Of a stretch of DNA of 14,315 nt, positions 1-7,450 are shown one piece after another. Numbering within the stretch: the first letter of the stretch is position 1; each line of letters starts with the position of its first letter. Made by a program: the position numbers and the translations under genes. The stretch is from Microbacterium sp. (lineage in GTDB: Bacteria > Actinomycetota > Actinomycetes > Actinomycetales > Microbacteriaceae): the NCBI RefSeq assembly GCF_003248605.1, contig NZ_QFPF01000064.1, positions 1 to 14,315 on the forward strand, in the 5' to 3' direction. The notes beneath the pieces were generated by a model. The model saw nothing but the letters and a program-made list of their open reading frames with translations, was not told where the DNA came from and did not search any database.

Positions 1-96
1 GGCTCGATCCGAGCCCAAGCAGCATCCGAGAGAGTACGAGTACGCGACACACTCCTACCCTGCCCTCGACCCCCCAAGGAGCTTAGGAGACACGCC
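1..96. other. Intergenic region at left edge
   Basis: No gene is visible in this stretch, which lies beyond the 3' end of coaA. It opens with a perfect short inverted repeat at 1-15 (GGCTCG-ATC-CGAGCC), which may be half of a larger structure cut by the window edge. A weaker 6-bp inverted pair lies at 52-57 and 84-89, just after the coaA stop. In related actinobacteria glmS often follows coaA, so promoter sequence for a leftward gene could sit here, but I cannot identify one. Confidence 0.4.
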
Positions 97-1035
97 CTAG
101 AGCTTGCGCAGCAGCACGCGGTCGACGCTGTGCCGGGCATCTTTCTGCAGCACGAGGGTCGCTCGGTGGCGCGTGGGCAGGACGTTCTCGACGAGGTTCG
201 GCATGTTGATGTCGTTCCAGTACCGCATCGCGGTCTCGACGGCCTCGTCGTCGCTGAGGTGGGCGAAGACGTTGAAGTACGACGTGGGGTTGGCGAACGC
301 CCCGACCTTGAGGGCGAGGAAGCGGTCGGTGAACCAGCGGGCGATGTGATCGGTGTCGGCGTCGACGTAGACCGAGAAGTCGAACAGGTCGGACACGGCG
401 ACGTCGTTGGGCGAGGGCGGAGGCTGGAGCACGTTCAGGCCCTCGACGATGACGACGTCGGGGCGGCGCACGACGACGCTCGCGTCGGGCACGATGTCGT
501 ACCGCATGTGCGAGTAGAACGGGGCGCGCACCTCGGTGGCGCCCGATTTGACCTCGGTGAGGAACCGCACGAGCGCCCGGCGATCGTAGGACTCGGGAAA
601 GCCCTTGCGCTCCATCAGACCCCGCCGCTCGAGCTCGGCGTTGGGGAAGAGGAACCCGTCGGTCGTGACGAGCTCGACCCGCGGGGTGCCGGGCCAGCGA
701 CTCATCAGCTCGCGCAGCAGGCGCGCGATCGTCGATTTGCCGACCGCGACCGAACCCGCCACGCCGACGACGAACGGGGTCGTGGTGTCGGGCTCCTGCA
801 GAAAGGCCGCCGTGTCGGCCCCGAGATTCTTCGTCGCGCTCGCGTAGAGGCTCAGCAGCCGGCTGAGCGGAAGGTAGACCTCGCGCACCTCGGTGATGTC
901 GAGGCGATCGCCGAGCCCCCGCAGCTGCACGACCTCGGGCTCGGTGAGCGGCTGGTCCATATCGGCGGCGAGCCGGGCCCACTCGCTGCGCGCGATCTCG
1001 CGATAGGGACTCGGCACGGTGTCGTCGGCGGGCAC
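97..1035 (-). CDS. coaA: Type I pantothenate kinase (CoaA)
   Basis: This enzyme phosphorylates pantothenate with ATP to give 4'-phosphopantothenate, the first and usually rate-limiting step of coenzyme A synthesis in the cytoplasm. The 312-residue length fits the bacterial type I (CoaA, P-loop kinase) family. Visible motifs are the Walker A loop GSVAVGKS at residues 94-101, the TTDGF segment at 124-128, the [10 protein letters not shown] block around 142-151, the HMRYDIVP segment around 176-183, [11 protein letters not shown] around 193-203, and [11 protein letters not shown] around 233-243. All core motifs are intact. The assigned start is a GTG at 1035 with no clear Shine-Dalgarno sequence. 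An in-frame GTG six codons downstream (about 1017) is an equally fair start, because the conserved part begins near [11 protein letters not shown]. The gene is divergent from the Ppx-like gene with about 66 bp between starts, so the two promoters must be close or overlapping. By sequence the assignment is secure; only the start is uncertain. Confidence 0.97.
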   Translation of the reverse strand: MPADDTVPSPYREIARSEWARLAADMDQPLTEPEVVQLRGLGDRLDITEVREVYLPLSRLLSLYASATKNLGADTAAFLQEPDTTTPFVVGVAGSVAVGKSTIARLLRELMSRWPGTPRVELVTTDGFLFPNAELERRGLMERKGFPESYDRRALVRFLTEVKSGATEVRAPFYSHMRYDIVPDASVVVRRPDVVIVEGLNVLQPPPSPNDVAVSDLFDFSVYVDADTDHIARWFTDRFLALKVGAFANPTSYFNVFAHLSDDEAVETAMRYWNDINMPNLVENVLPTRHRATLVLQKDARHSVDRVLLRKL

Positions 1036-1101
1036 CCGGCCATGCTAGCGGGGGCGCCGGGCGGGGCCCGCGGAGGGGTGCGCCCCACTACGCTGAGGCG
1101 G

Positions 1102-2034
1102 GTGCGCCTGGGAGTCCTCGACATCGGCTCGAACACCGTCCACCTGCTCGTCGCCGACGCGAGACCGGGCGGGCGGCCGCTGGCGACCACCAGCCAACGC
1201 ACCGTGCTGCGCCTCATGCGCTACCTCACCCCCGAGGGTGCGATCACCGAGGAGGGCGTCCGCGCCCTCGAGCAGGCCGTGACCACCGCGCGCGAGGTCG
1301 CCGCGGCCGAGAAGGTTGAGGAGTTGCTGGCCACCGCCACCTCGGCGGTGCGCGAGGCACTCAACGGCGCCGAAGTGATCGCCCGCATCGAGGCCGCGCT
1401 CGGGCAGCCGCTGCAGGTGCTCGGCGGCGAGACCGAGGCCCGCTTCACGTTTCTCGCGGTGCGGCGCTGGTTCGGCTGGTCGGCGGGGCAGATCCTGCTG
1501 TTCGACATCGGCGGCGGCTCGCTCGAGATCGCCTCCGGTGCCGACGAGCTGCCCGATGTCGCGACCTCCGTGCCGCTCGGGGCGGGACGCATGACGATCC
1601 AGTTCCTCCCGGAGGACCCGCCCGGCGAGGACGCCGTCGAGGCCCTGCGCCGCCACGCGCGCGCGGAGCTCGCGGCGGTCGCGGGCGCGTTCGGCGACCA
1701 GCCGCGTCCCGAACACGTCGTCGGCTCCTCCAAGGCCATCCGCTCCCTCGCCAAGCTCGCGGGCTATCCCGTCTCGGGCTGGTCGGGCAGCCCGCGGATG
1801 CTGCTGCCCCGCGCCGCGCTCGGCTCGTGGATTCCGCGACTGGCCCGGCTGCCGGCATCCGCCCGTCAGGAGCTGCCCGGGATCACGGCCGACCGGACGT
1901 TCCAGATCGTCGCGGGCGCCGTCGTGCTGCACGAGGCGATGAGGGCGATGGATGTCGACGAGCTCGAGGTGAGTCCGTGGGCGCTGCGGGAGGGTGTGCT
2001 GCTGCGCTACATCGAGTCGCTCAGCTGGGGCTGA
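1102..2034 (+). CDS. Ppx/GppA-family phosphatase (exopolyphosphatase-like)
   Basis: A member of the ASKHA-fold Ppx/GppA family, whose members remove terminal phosphate from polyphosphate or convert pppGpp to ppGpp. The predicted 310 residues match the short, two-domain actinobacterial form that lacks the C-terminal HD-like domain of E. coli Ppx. Motifs seen: phosphate-1 loop DIGSNT (residues 7-12), GGETEARF with the probable catalytic Glu near residue 112, phosphate-2 loop DIGGGSLE (135-142), GSSKAIRSL (208-216), and PGITADR (259-265). The reading frame stays open far upstream (to 130), but that part is antisense to coaA. GTG at 1102 gives VRLGVLDIGSNT, the normal family start, preceded by a weak GAGG. 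An in-frame ATG at 1042 is a less likely alternative. Which substrate (polyP or pppGpp) it uses cannot be read from the sequence. It is followed after 117 bp by the membrane ATPase-domain gene on the same strand. Confidence 0.93.
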   Translation: MRLGVLDIGSNTVHLLVADARPGGRPLATTSQRTVLRLMRYLTPEGAITEEGVRALEQAVTTAREVAAAEKVEELLATATSAVREALNGAEVIARIEAALGQPLQVLGGETEARFTFLAVRRWFGWSAGQILLFDIGGGSLEIASGADELPDVATSVPLGAGRMTIQFLPEDPPGEDAVEALRRHARAELAAVAGAFGDQPRPEHVVGSSKAIRSLAKLAGYPVSGWSGSPRMLLPRAALGSWIPRLARLPASARQELPGITADRTFQIVAGAVVLHEAMRAMDVDELEVSPWALREGVLLRYIESLSWG

Positions 2035-2138
2035 CCGCCTGAAAATACCCTGCGAACAGCGCCGACCAGCCCCCGGGTTATGCTATTGGCGGTGGCTGGG
2101 GAGCGCCGACGAGAGTTCCATGTTGTCCCGCGGTGCCC

Positions 2139-2145
2139 AGGAGGT
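2139..2145 (+). promoter_or_regulatory. Strong ribosome binding site deciding the 2152 start
   Basis: AGGAGGT lies six bases upstream of the GTG at 2152. It is the best Shine-Dalgarno match near this gene and excludes the longer reading from the ATG at 2080, which would add 24 residues with no membrane-protein character. Confidence 0.8.
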
Positions 2146-2151
2146 GCGATC

Positions 2152-3438
2152 GTGTCTCCCGCTTACGGCCCCGGTCGCGCCCGTCGCCCGGTGTCCGAGC
2201 CGCATTCGGGGCGCCCCGGCGACCCGCCCGCGGCGGACCGTGCGCCGGTGACCGGACCCGCTCCGACCCCCCGCGATCGTGAGCACGACTCCCGCACGAT
2301 GATGCGTATCGTCGCGATCCTCGGGGCGGCACTTGCGATCTCGGCGAGCCTGCAGGCGGTGCTCGTGCTGGGTGTGCAGTCCGAGACGATGCGCGGGATC
2401 GATGCCGCGCCGCTGATGGACGTCGGCCGCCGCGTGCTGATCAACCTGGCCGTTGTGGTCGTCTCCGTGCTGCTCGCCGAACGGCTGCGCATCGAGCAGC
2501 ACCGGCCCCCGGCATCCCTGTGGCTCGTCGCCGCCGCGGGCGCCACGGTGGGTGGCGTGCGGGCCATCATGCAGCTGAGCACCGGCATCTACAGCCAGGA
2601 GCAGTGGGGTTCGGTGCTCATCGACGCCGCGATGGCGTCGATCATGATCAGCCTGATCTTCGCTTTCGCTCTGTCGGTGACCCGCTCGCAACAGCGCCTG
2701 CGCGCGGCGGAGCGGCGCACGATCCTGCCGGCGGCGATCGCGGCCGACGCCCTGCTGCGGATGCAGCGGGCCGAGCTGCGCGACCGTCAGGTCGAGGCCG
2801 ATGCGCTGCGATCGAGCGAGCGCGGTCGCATCGAGGCGATCCGCGCCGATCTGGAGGATCTGGCGGCGCGCGCCGACGCCTCCGATCGCGTGCGCCTCGC
2901 GTCGGTGCTCGACGAGCTCGACGCCCTGCGTCGCGCGGGCAGGCGCGGCCTCGAGGCGGCGATCTATCCGCGCGAGATCGGCAACGGCCTCGTGCCCGCG
3001 CTCCGGGCGCTGGTCGCGCGGGTTCCCGCACCCATCGAGGTGACGCTGCGGATGGATGCCGCCATCAGCGCCACCGAGGGCACCGGCAACGGCCCCCTCG
3101 GCCTCGAGAAACGCCTCCTGCTGATGCGGCTGGCCGACGAGGGCATCTCGAACGCGCTGCGGCACGGCTACGCGCAGCAGATCGAGGTGTCGCTGAGCCT
3201 CGAGAACTCGCGTGTGCGGATGATCGTCGCCGACCGCGGTATCGGCGTGCGTCTGCCCGCCGATCTGCGTTCGCTCGGCAAGCTGCGCACGCGCATCGAG
3301 CTGGCCGGTGGGCGCGTCTACCTCGGCACGCAACCCGGCGGGGGCACCCGACTCGCGGCGATCATGCCGGTCGCCGCGGCGCGCGGACCGCGGCATCCCG
3401 CGGCCGGCCCCGGCGCCACCTCTGTGCCCCTGGCGTAG
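2152..3438 (+). CDS. Membrane sensor-like protein with histidine-kinase-type ATPase domain, no phospho-acceptor His
   Basis: Predicted 428 residues. A Pro/Arg-rich N-terminal stretch (1-50) is followed by about four hydrophobic helices (roughly 51-76, 94-111, 121-142, 152-176), a charged helical segment likely to form a coiled coil (about 178-270), and a C-terminal GHKL/HATPase_c domain. In that domain DEGISNALRHG (329-339) is the N box, DRGIGV (361-366) the G1 box and GGGTRL (396-401) the G2 box. The layout resembles NarL-type (HisKA_3) sensor kinases: SSERGRIEAIRADLED (221-236) sits where those kinases carry ERxRIARxLHD, and YPREIGNGLVPALRALV (272-288) matches the end of the dimerisation region. 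No histidine occurs between residue 117 (in the loop between the second and third helices) and the N box at 338, so the usual phosphorylation site is absent. No response regulator is adjacent. It may be a kinase-derived sensor that signals by ATP binding or protein contact, or a partner of another kinase. The ligand is unknown. The gene ends at the palindromic repeat array. Confidence 0.8.
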   Translation: MSPAYGPGRARRPVSEPHSGRPGDPPAADRAPVTGPAPTPRDREHDSRTMMRIVAILGAALAISASLQAVLVLGVQSETMRGIDAAPLMDVGRRVLINLAVVVVSVLLAERLRIEQHRPPASLWLVAAAGATVGGVRAIMQLSTGIYSQEQWGSVLIDAAMASIMISLIFAFALSVTRSQQRLRAAERRTILPAAIAADALLRMQRAELRDRQVEADALRSSERGRIEAIRADLEDLAARADASDRVRLASVLDELDALRRAGRRGLEAAIYPREIGNGLVPALRALVARVPAPIEVTLRMDAAISATEGTGNGPLGLEKRLLLMRLADEGISNALRHGYAQQIEVSLSLENSRVRMIVADRGIGVRLPADLRSLGKLRTRIELAGGRVYLGTQPGGGTRLAAIMPVAAARGPRHPAAGPGATSVPLA

Positions 3439-3472
3439 CGCCGACCCACAGCATCCTCCGCCCCGCCGGGCA

Positions 3473-3523
3473 TGTCCCAATATCTGTCGCCTCGGGCGGC
3501 GCTTGGCGACAGAAAGTGGGACA
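3473..3523. repeat. 51-bp palindromic element, copy A1
   Basis: The left arm TGTCCCAATATCTGTCGCC (3473-3491) and right arm GGCGACAGAAAGTGGGACA (3505-3523) are complementary at 17 of 19 positions. The 13-base loop is TCGGGCGGCGCTT. This copy differs from A2 and A3 at three adjacent loop-edge bases. Confidence 0.9.
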
Positions 3524-3566
3524 CCCCCGAGGCAGCCCGGGCCGACGTCGCTCAGCCCGCCGGGCA

Positions 3567-3617
3567 TGTCCCAATATCTGTCGCCTTGAGCGGCGCTTGG
3601 CGACAGAAAGTGGGACA
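3567..3617. repeat. 51-bp palindromic element, copy A2
   Basis: It has the same arms as A1 and the loop TTGAGCGGCGCTT, whose AGC and GCT can pair to extend the hairpin. It starts exactly 94 bp after A1. Confidence 0.9.
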
Positions 3618-3660
3618 CCCCCGAGGCAGCCCGGGCCGACGTCGCTCAGCCCGCCGGGCA

Positions 3661-3711
3661 TGTCCCAATTTCTGTCGCCTTGAGCGGCGCTTGGCGACAG
3701 AAAGTGGGACA
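3661..3711. repeat. 51-bp palindromic element, copy A3
   Basis: The left arm is TGTCCCAATTTCTGTCGCC, giving 18 of 19 complementary positions, the best-paired copy. It starts exactly 94 bp after A2. The sequence after it leaves the repeat at about 3718. Confidence 0.9.
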
Positions 3712-3777
3712 CCCCCACGCGCCAGGTGACGGAGCGACCGACCCGCGGCGGGCATGCGGCGGGCACGCGGCGCAACG

Positions 3778-5136
3778 CTAGAGAGCGAGGCGCTCCCGCA
3801 CGACAGTCGCGAGCGCGTCGGCGTGTCGGTGGGCATCGTCTTCGGATGCCGCCTCCACCATCACGCGCACGAGCGGCTCGGTCCCGGACGGGCGCAGCAG
3901 GACGCGCCCCGAGTCACCGAGCTCGGCCTTGACCGCCGCCACCGCGACGGCCACGCCCTCGTCGGTGGAGGCGCGCGTGCGGTCGACGTCCTTGACGTTG
4001 ACGAGCACCTGCGGATACACCGTCATGATCGATGCGAGCTCGGCGAGGCTGCGACCCGTGCGCGCCATCTCGGCCGCCAGATGCAGTCCGGTCAGGATGC
4101 CGTCACCCGTCGTCGCATACTCGCTCATGATCACGTGGCCGGACTGCTCGCCGCCGAGCGAGTGACCGCCCGCGTTCATCTCCTCGAGCACGTACCGGTC
4201 GCCGACCGCGGTCTGCAGCACGCGGATGCCGTGGGCCGACATCGCACGATGCAGACCGAGGTTGCTCATGACGGTCGCCACGAGCGTGTTGTTGGCGAGC
4301 AGGCCGCGCTCGCGCATCGAGACGGCGAGGATCGCCATGATCTGATCGCCGTCGACGACCCGACCGGCAGCGTCCACGGCGAGGCAGCGGTCGGCGTCGC
4401 CGTCGTGGGCGATGCCGATGTCGGCGCCGTGCGCGATGACCGCGCGCGCGAGCTCATCGAGGTGGGTCGAACCCACGCCGTCGTTGATGTTGAGCCCATC
4501 GGGATCGGCGCCGATCACGATGACCTCGGCTCCGACATCCCGGAACGTCTCGGGCGAGACGCCCGCGGCGGCGCCGTGCGCGCAGTCGAGCACGACCCGC
4601 AGCCCGTCGAGGCGCACATCGAGCGAGCCGAGCAGATGCACGACGTAGCGGTCCTCGGCGTCGGAGAAGCGGATGATGCGCCCGACCTTCTCGCCCGTCG
4701 GCTGCAGCTTGGGGGCGGTCATGGCGGCTTCGATGCGCTGCTCGACCTCGTCGGGCAGCTTGACACCGCCGCGCGCGAAGATCTTGATGCCGTTGTCGGG
4801 GGCCGGATTGTGGGATGCCGAGACCATCACACCGAAATCGGCATCGCGGTCGCCGACGAGGAAGGCGAGCGCGGGCGTGGGCAGCACGCCCGCCTCGAGC
4901 ACGTCGACGCCCGACGATGCCAGGCCCGCCGCGACGGCGGCCGTGAGGAACTCCCCCGATACGCGCGGATCGCGGGCGACGACGGCCGTGAGGCGTTTGC
5001 CCGCGGCGCGGCGCGCGTCGGCGGTACGACCCTGGCCCAGGACGACGGCGGTCGCCTGGGCCAGAGTGAGAGCGAGGTCGGCGGTGAGGGGGCCGTTGGC
5101 CAGCCCCCGCACGCCGTCCGTGCCGAAGAGCGGCAT
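3778..5136 (-). CDS. glmM: Phosphoglucosamine mutase (GlmM)
   Basis: This enzyme converts glucosamine-6-phosphate to glucosamine-1-phosphate, leading to UDP-GlcNAc for peptidoglycan and glycans in the cytoplasm. It is full length (452 residues) for the alpha-D-phosphohexomutase family. All four domain signatures are present: the N-terminal FGTDGVRG (4-11); the active-site serine loop VSASHNP (105-111) with Ser108 as the expected phosphoserine; the metal-binding loop DGDADR (245-250); the sugar-binding loop GGEQSGH (328-334); and the phosphate-binding loop [14 protein letters not shown] (415-428). The ATG at 5136 is preceded by TAGGGA at suitable spacing. It is third in a leftward group after rplM and rpsI, only 42 bp from the rpsI stop, a common actinobacterial arrangement. 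A hairpin in that gap (5159-5180) may tune read-through. Its 3' end faces the repeat array. I see no defect in the sequence. Confidence 0.98.
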   Translation of the reverse strand: MPLFGTDGVRGLANGPLTADLALTLAQATAVVLGQGRTADARRAAGKRLTAVVARDPRVSGEFLTAAVAAGLASSGVDVLEAGVLPTPALAFLVGDRDADFGVMVSASHNPAPDNGIKIFARGGVKLPDEVEQRIEAAMTAPKLQPTGEKVGRIIRFSDAEDRYVVHLLGSLDVRLDGLRVVLDCAHGAAAGVSPETFRDVGAEVIVIGADPDGLNINDGVGSTHLDELARAVIAHGADIGIAHDGDADRCLAVDAAGRVVDGDQIMAILAVSMRERGLLANNTLVATVMSNLGLHRAMSAHGIRVLQTAVGDRYVLEEMNAGGHSLGGEQSGHVIMSEYATTGDGILTGLHLAAEMARTGRSLAELASIMTVYPQVLVNVKDVDRTRASTDEGVAVAVAAVKAELGDSGRVLLRPSGTEPLVRVMVEAASEDDAHRHADALATVVRERLAL

Positions 5137-5158
5137 CGGATCCCTACCCGTGAACGGT

Positions 5159-5180
5159 GATCCCGGAAGAACCGGGGATC
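5159..5180 (-). terminator. Hairpin between rpsI and glmM (partial terminator or processing site)
   Basis: On the minus strand GATCCCCGG-TTCTT-CCGGGATC forms an 8-bp stem with one bulged C and a 5-base loop. It starts inside the rpsI stop codon. It has no T-run after it, so full termination is doubtful. Reduction of glmM transcription relative to the ribosomal genes, or mRNA end protection, is inferred. Confidence 0.4.
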
Positions 5181-5664
5181 AACGCTTCGAGTACTGGGGA
5201 GCCTTGCGGGCCTTCTTGAGACCGGCCTTCTTGCGCTCCTTCACGCGCGCGTCGCGCGAGAGGAAGCCGGCCTTCTTCAGCGTCGGGCGGTTGTGCTCGG
5301 CGTCGATCTCGTTGAGCGCGCGGGCGATGCCCAGGCGCAGCGCACCGGCCTGGCCCGAGGGGCCACCACCCGAGATGCGTGCGATGACGTCGTACGCGCC
5401 GGTGAGGTTGAGGACCGTGAAGGGGTCGTTGATGAGCTGCTGGTGCAGCTTGTTGGGGAAGTAGTCCTCGAGCGTGCGGCCGTTCACCGTGATGGTGCCC
5501 GAGCCGGGAACGAGGCGCACGCGGGCGATGGCCTGCTTGCGGCGGCCGACGGCCGCACCGGGGACCGAGAGCACGGGGCGCTCGGCGACGGCCTGGGCCT
5601 GCTCGGCGGGCGTCTCGGTCGAGTAGTTCTGAGGGGTTTCGATGGAGTCGGAGATCTTCGCCAC
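5179..5664 (-). CDS. rpsI: 30S ribosomal protein S9 (uS9)
   Basis: A small-subunit ribosomal protein whose C-terminal tail reaches the P-site tRNA. Predicted 161 residues. The conserved core begins at [17 protein letters not shown] (40-56), followed by [10 protein letters not shown] (61-70), the [20 protein letters not shown] block (98-117), and the basic C-terminus ending KAPQYSKR, with the expected final Lys-Arg. The first 35 residues are an acidic, Glu/Ala/Thr-rich extension typical of actinobacterial S9. GTG at 5664 is chosen because AAGGA lies seven bases upstream on the minus strand and translation begins [10 protein letters not shown] longer open frame upstream only runs antisense-like through rplM. 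It is cotranscribed with rplM across a 35-bp gap. Confidence 0.98.
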   Translation of the reverse strand: MAKISDSIETPQNYSTETPAEQAQAVAERPVLSVPGAAVGRRKQAIARVRLVPGSGTITVNGRTLEDYFPNKLHQQLINDPFTVLNLTGAYDVIARISGGGPSGQAGALRLGIARALNEIDAEHNRPTLKKAGFLSRDARVKERKKAGLKKARKAPQYSKR

Positions 5665-5699
5665 GAGTGTGTCCTTAAGTCCTGGAAAGTCGGCGGCGC

Positions 5700-6146
5700 T
5701 TACTGGGCGACCTGGTCGAGGGTGTACGTGGTGGGCTGCTGCGCACCGTGGGGGTGCTCGGCGCCGCGGTAGACCTTGAGCTTGCGCAGCTGCTGCGCGC
5801 CCAGGCTGTTCTTCGGGAGCATGCCGCGCACGGCCTTCTCGACGGCGCGCACGGGGTTCTTCTCGAGAAGCTCCTCGTACGAGACGGACTTGAGGCCGCC
5901 CGGGTAGCCCGAGTGGCGGTAGGCCATCTTCTTCTGCAGCTTCTGACCCGTCAGCGCCACCTTCTCGGCGTTGATGATGATCACGAAGTCGCCCATGTCC
6001 ATGTGGTTGGAGAAGGTGGCCTTGTGCTTGCCGCGGAGCAGGACGGCGGCGTGGCTTGCGAGGCGGCCGAGCACGACGTCGGTCGCGTCGATGATGAGCC
6101 ACTCGCGCTGGGCTTCGCCAGCCTTGGGGGTGTAGGTGCGCGTCAC
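5700..6146 (-). CDS. rplM: 50S ribosomal protein L13 (uL13)
   Basis: An early-assembling large-subunit ribosomal protein. Its 148 residues are the normal length. Recognisable segments: [18 protein letters not shown] (14-31), [22 protein letters not shown] (39-60), the [11 protein letters not shown] block (76-86), and the VRGMLPKN / [11 protein letters not shown] region (107-133). Start: GTG at 6146 giving [10 protein letters not shown], close to the usual family N-terminus, with a weak purine-rich AAGAAAG further upstream than ideal. It heads the leftward rplM-rpsI-glmM group. The 224 bp between it and the universal stress gene holds a large stem-loop (6303-6359), so the operon promoter and leader should lie between about 6147 and 6300; I see no convincing -35/-10 pair there. 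Confidence 0.98.
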   Translation of the reverse strand: MTRTYTPKAGEAQREWLIIDATDVVLGRLASHAAVLLRGKHKATFSNHMDMGDFVIIINAEKVALTGQKLQKKMAYRHSGYPGGLKSVSYEELLEKNPVRAVEKAVRGMLPKNSLGAQQLRKLKVYRGAEHPHGAQQPTTYTLDQVAQ

Positions 6147-6302
6147 AGTAGTGCTGCTTTCTTGATCGAACGGAGAGGTTCGTGAATCCCGCTCCGGGGC
6201 TGTTGTCGACGGCGGATGCCGGGGCAACGGGCCGGTGGAGGGCTCACGTTCGCGGTACCCGGTCAGCAGGACGCAGGCACCAAAGGGAAAGACTACCCCG
6301 AA

Positions 6303-6359
6303 GGGATGCTGTGACCCAAATCCCCGCGCCCCCGCGGGCCATGCGGGCCACAGCATCCC
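6303..6359 (-). terminator. Long stem-loop after universal stress gene
   Basis: An 11-bp perfect inverted repeat, GGGATGCTGTG (6303-6313) and CACAGCATCCC (6349-6359), brackets a 35-base GC-rich loop that can itself fold (CCCGCGGGC). It lies just beyond the 3' end of the universal stress gene, and a pyrimidine-rich stretch follows on the minus strand. It is most likely a terminator separating that gene from rplM. A leader structure of the ribosomal operon is the alternative. The T-run is poor, hence moderate confidence. Confidence 0.5.
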
Positions 6360-6370
6360 CGTCGTGCGTG

Positions 6371-7210
6371 TCACCTCACGACGGCCGTGACCGTCGTGAG
6401 CTTGGCGAGCACCTCTTCGCTCACCGAGCCGAGCAGGAACCGGCGGAACGCGCCGCGCCCGTGGCTGCCCACGACGACGAGGCTCGCGGTGGCGCCGTGG
6501 CGCGAGAGGATCGCGCCGGGCAGCCCCGACTCGACGACCTGTTCGATGTGCAGGTCGGGATAGTCCTGGCGCAGCCCTGCGACCGAGATGCCGAGGTTCT
6601 CGGCGGTGAGCTTCTGCATGTTCTCGACGTAGTCGTCGGGGTACGCGAGTCCCCCCATCGGGACGGCCAGCGGCGACCACGTGCCGATCGCCGTGAGACT
6701 CTCGCCGCGGCGATCGGCCTCGGCGGCGGCGAAGGCGATCGCGGCCTCGGAGATCTCGGAGCCGTCGACACCCACGATCACACCGCGGCGCTCCGACACG
6801 TCGATGTCGGGCACCACGACGACGGGGCAGTGGGCGCCCGCGACGATGCGGATACCGCGATGACCGCGCACAGGACCGAGCCCGTGGCCGCGGTAATCGC
6901 TGCCGATGACGAGCAGCGCCGAGTTCTCCGCCGCGCGGATCAGCTGCTCGACCGGATCGCCGCGGCCGATGCGGGTCTCGACGGGGATGCGGAACTCGGC
7001 GATGCGAGCGGCCTCGCGATCGAGCATCTCCTGGGTGCGCTCGAGGGCGGCATCCACCACTCGTCCCTCGCCCACGGCACCGACCGCGCCCCCGACGATG
7101 GAGACGAGCAGCAGGCTCTGGTGCCGATCAGCGGCCCGCCGCGTGGCCCAGTCCAGTGCGCGACGCGAGGCCTGGGCATCCGTGATTCCGACGATGATGC
7201 GTTCGTTCAT
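6371..7210 (-). CDS. Tandem universal stress protein (UspA family)
   Basis: Predicted 279 residues forming two UspA domains (about 3-134 and 141-279), the usual actinobacterial double-domain cytoplasmic form. The second domain has the ATP-binding signature [21 protein letters not shown] (248-268), following G-2x-G-9x-G(S). The first domain's equivalent, [20 protein letters not shown] (103-122), is degenerate, so only the second domain is confidently predicted to bind nucleotide. Each domain begins with an expected beta-strand ([17 protein letters not shown]). The ATG at 7210 is preceded by AAGGGG six bases upstream. Its 3' end contains a perfect 10-bp inverted repeat (6375-6384 with 6391-6400) inside the coding sequence. 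Upstream on its transcribed strand is a 270-bp spacer carrying two palindromic elements. In related bacteria such proteins respond to starvation or hypoxia; nothing here shows the specific signal. Confidence 0.93.
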   Translation of the reverse strand: MNERIIVGITDAQASRRALDWATRRAADRHQSLLLVSIVGGAVGAVGEGRVVDAALERTQEMLDREAARIAEFRIPVETRIGRGDPVEQLIRAAENSALLVIGSDYRGHGLGPVRGHRGIRIVAGAHCPVVVVPDIDVSERRGVIVGVDGSEISEAAIAFAAAEADRRGESLTAIGTWSPLAVPMGGLAYPDDYVENMQKLTAENLGISVAGLRQDYPDLHIEQVVESGLPGAILSRHGATASLVVVGSHGRGAFRRFLLGSVSEEVLAKLTTVTAVVR

Positions 7211-7304
7211 GATGAACCCCTTTGTCGGTTTCGACGCTACGCCTGCGCGGGGCGGCGCGCGGGGTCAGCGGCCGTGCAAAACGGGTGCCGCACTCCCCTG
7301 AAGC

Positions 7305-7355
7305 TGTCCCGAAATCTGTCGCCCAGCGGCACCGGAACCGACGGAAAGTGGGACA
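7305..7355. repeat. 51-bp palindromic element, copy B1
   Basis: The left part TGTCCCGAAATCTGTCG and right part CGACGGAAAGTGGGACA keep the outer stem TGTCCC/GGGACA and the inner stem CTGTCG/CGACGG (one G-T pair), with unpaired bases between. The right arm matches the A copies at 16 of 17 positions; the left arm and centre have diverged. Confidence 0.85.
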
Positions 7356-7399
7356 CCCCGACAAGGGCAGGGCGGATGCCGCGCCGCACTCATTCGGCA

Positions 7400-7450
7400 T
7401 GTCCCGAAATCTGTCGCCCAGCGGCACCGGAACCGACGGAAAGTGGGACA
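7400..7450. repeat. 51-bp palindromic element, copy B2
   Basis: Identical to B1 over the whole 51 bp. It is preceded by GGCA as in the A copies, whereas B1 is preceded by AAGC. Confidence 0.85.

Larger units (their letters stand above)
3462..3717. repeat. Tandem repeat array: three 94-bp units, each with a 51-bp palindrome
   Basis: Between the convergent 3' ends of the sensor-like gene and glmM lie two full 94-bp units (3462-3555, 3556-3649) and a partial third (3650-3717). Each unit starts CCCGCCGGGCA, carries a 51-bp imperfect palindrome, and continues with a 43-bp linker. The units are almost identical: differences are confined to a few bases at the loop edge (first copy) and one base in the left arm (third copy). 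The rest of 3439-3777 holds no gene. Short reading frames across the array exist in several frames on both strands because the period contains no consistent stops; I do not consider them coding. Confidence 0.9.

Noticed and set aside
1..15. Possible tRNA T-arm at the left edge
   Set aside because: The hairpin loop is only three bases and lacks the TTC-R-A pattern; no acceptor or anticodon arm is seen.
52..89. CTCCTA/TAGGAG pair after the coaA stop as a terminator
   Set aside because: Only 6 bp with a 26-base loop and no T-run.
130..1101. Upstream extension of the Ppx/GppA frame
   Set aside because: It is entirely antisense to coaA and its near upstream region, and low-complexity in sequence. 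The family N-terminus begins at the GTG at 1102.
2083..3618. Minus-strand frame opposite the sensor-like gene
   Set aside because: His/Gln/Arg-rich shadow translation running into the repeat array; the plus-strand membrane protein with N, G1 and G2 boxes is the real gene.
3462..3717. Repeat array considered as a CRISPR
   Set aside because: The repeated part is a 51-bp palindrome and the 43-bp linkers are also near-identical copies, not unique spacers. No cas genes are nearby.
3318..3836. Short open frames through the repeat array on both strands, with repeated peptides such as GDRYWDMPGG
   Set aside because: They arise because the 94-bp repeat lacks stops in some frames. They occur in several frames at once, have no ribosome binding sites and would be interrupted between units.
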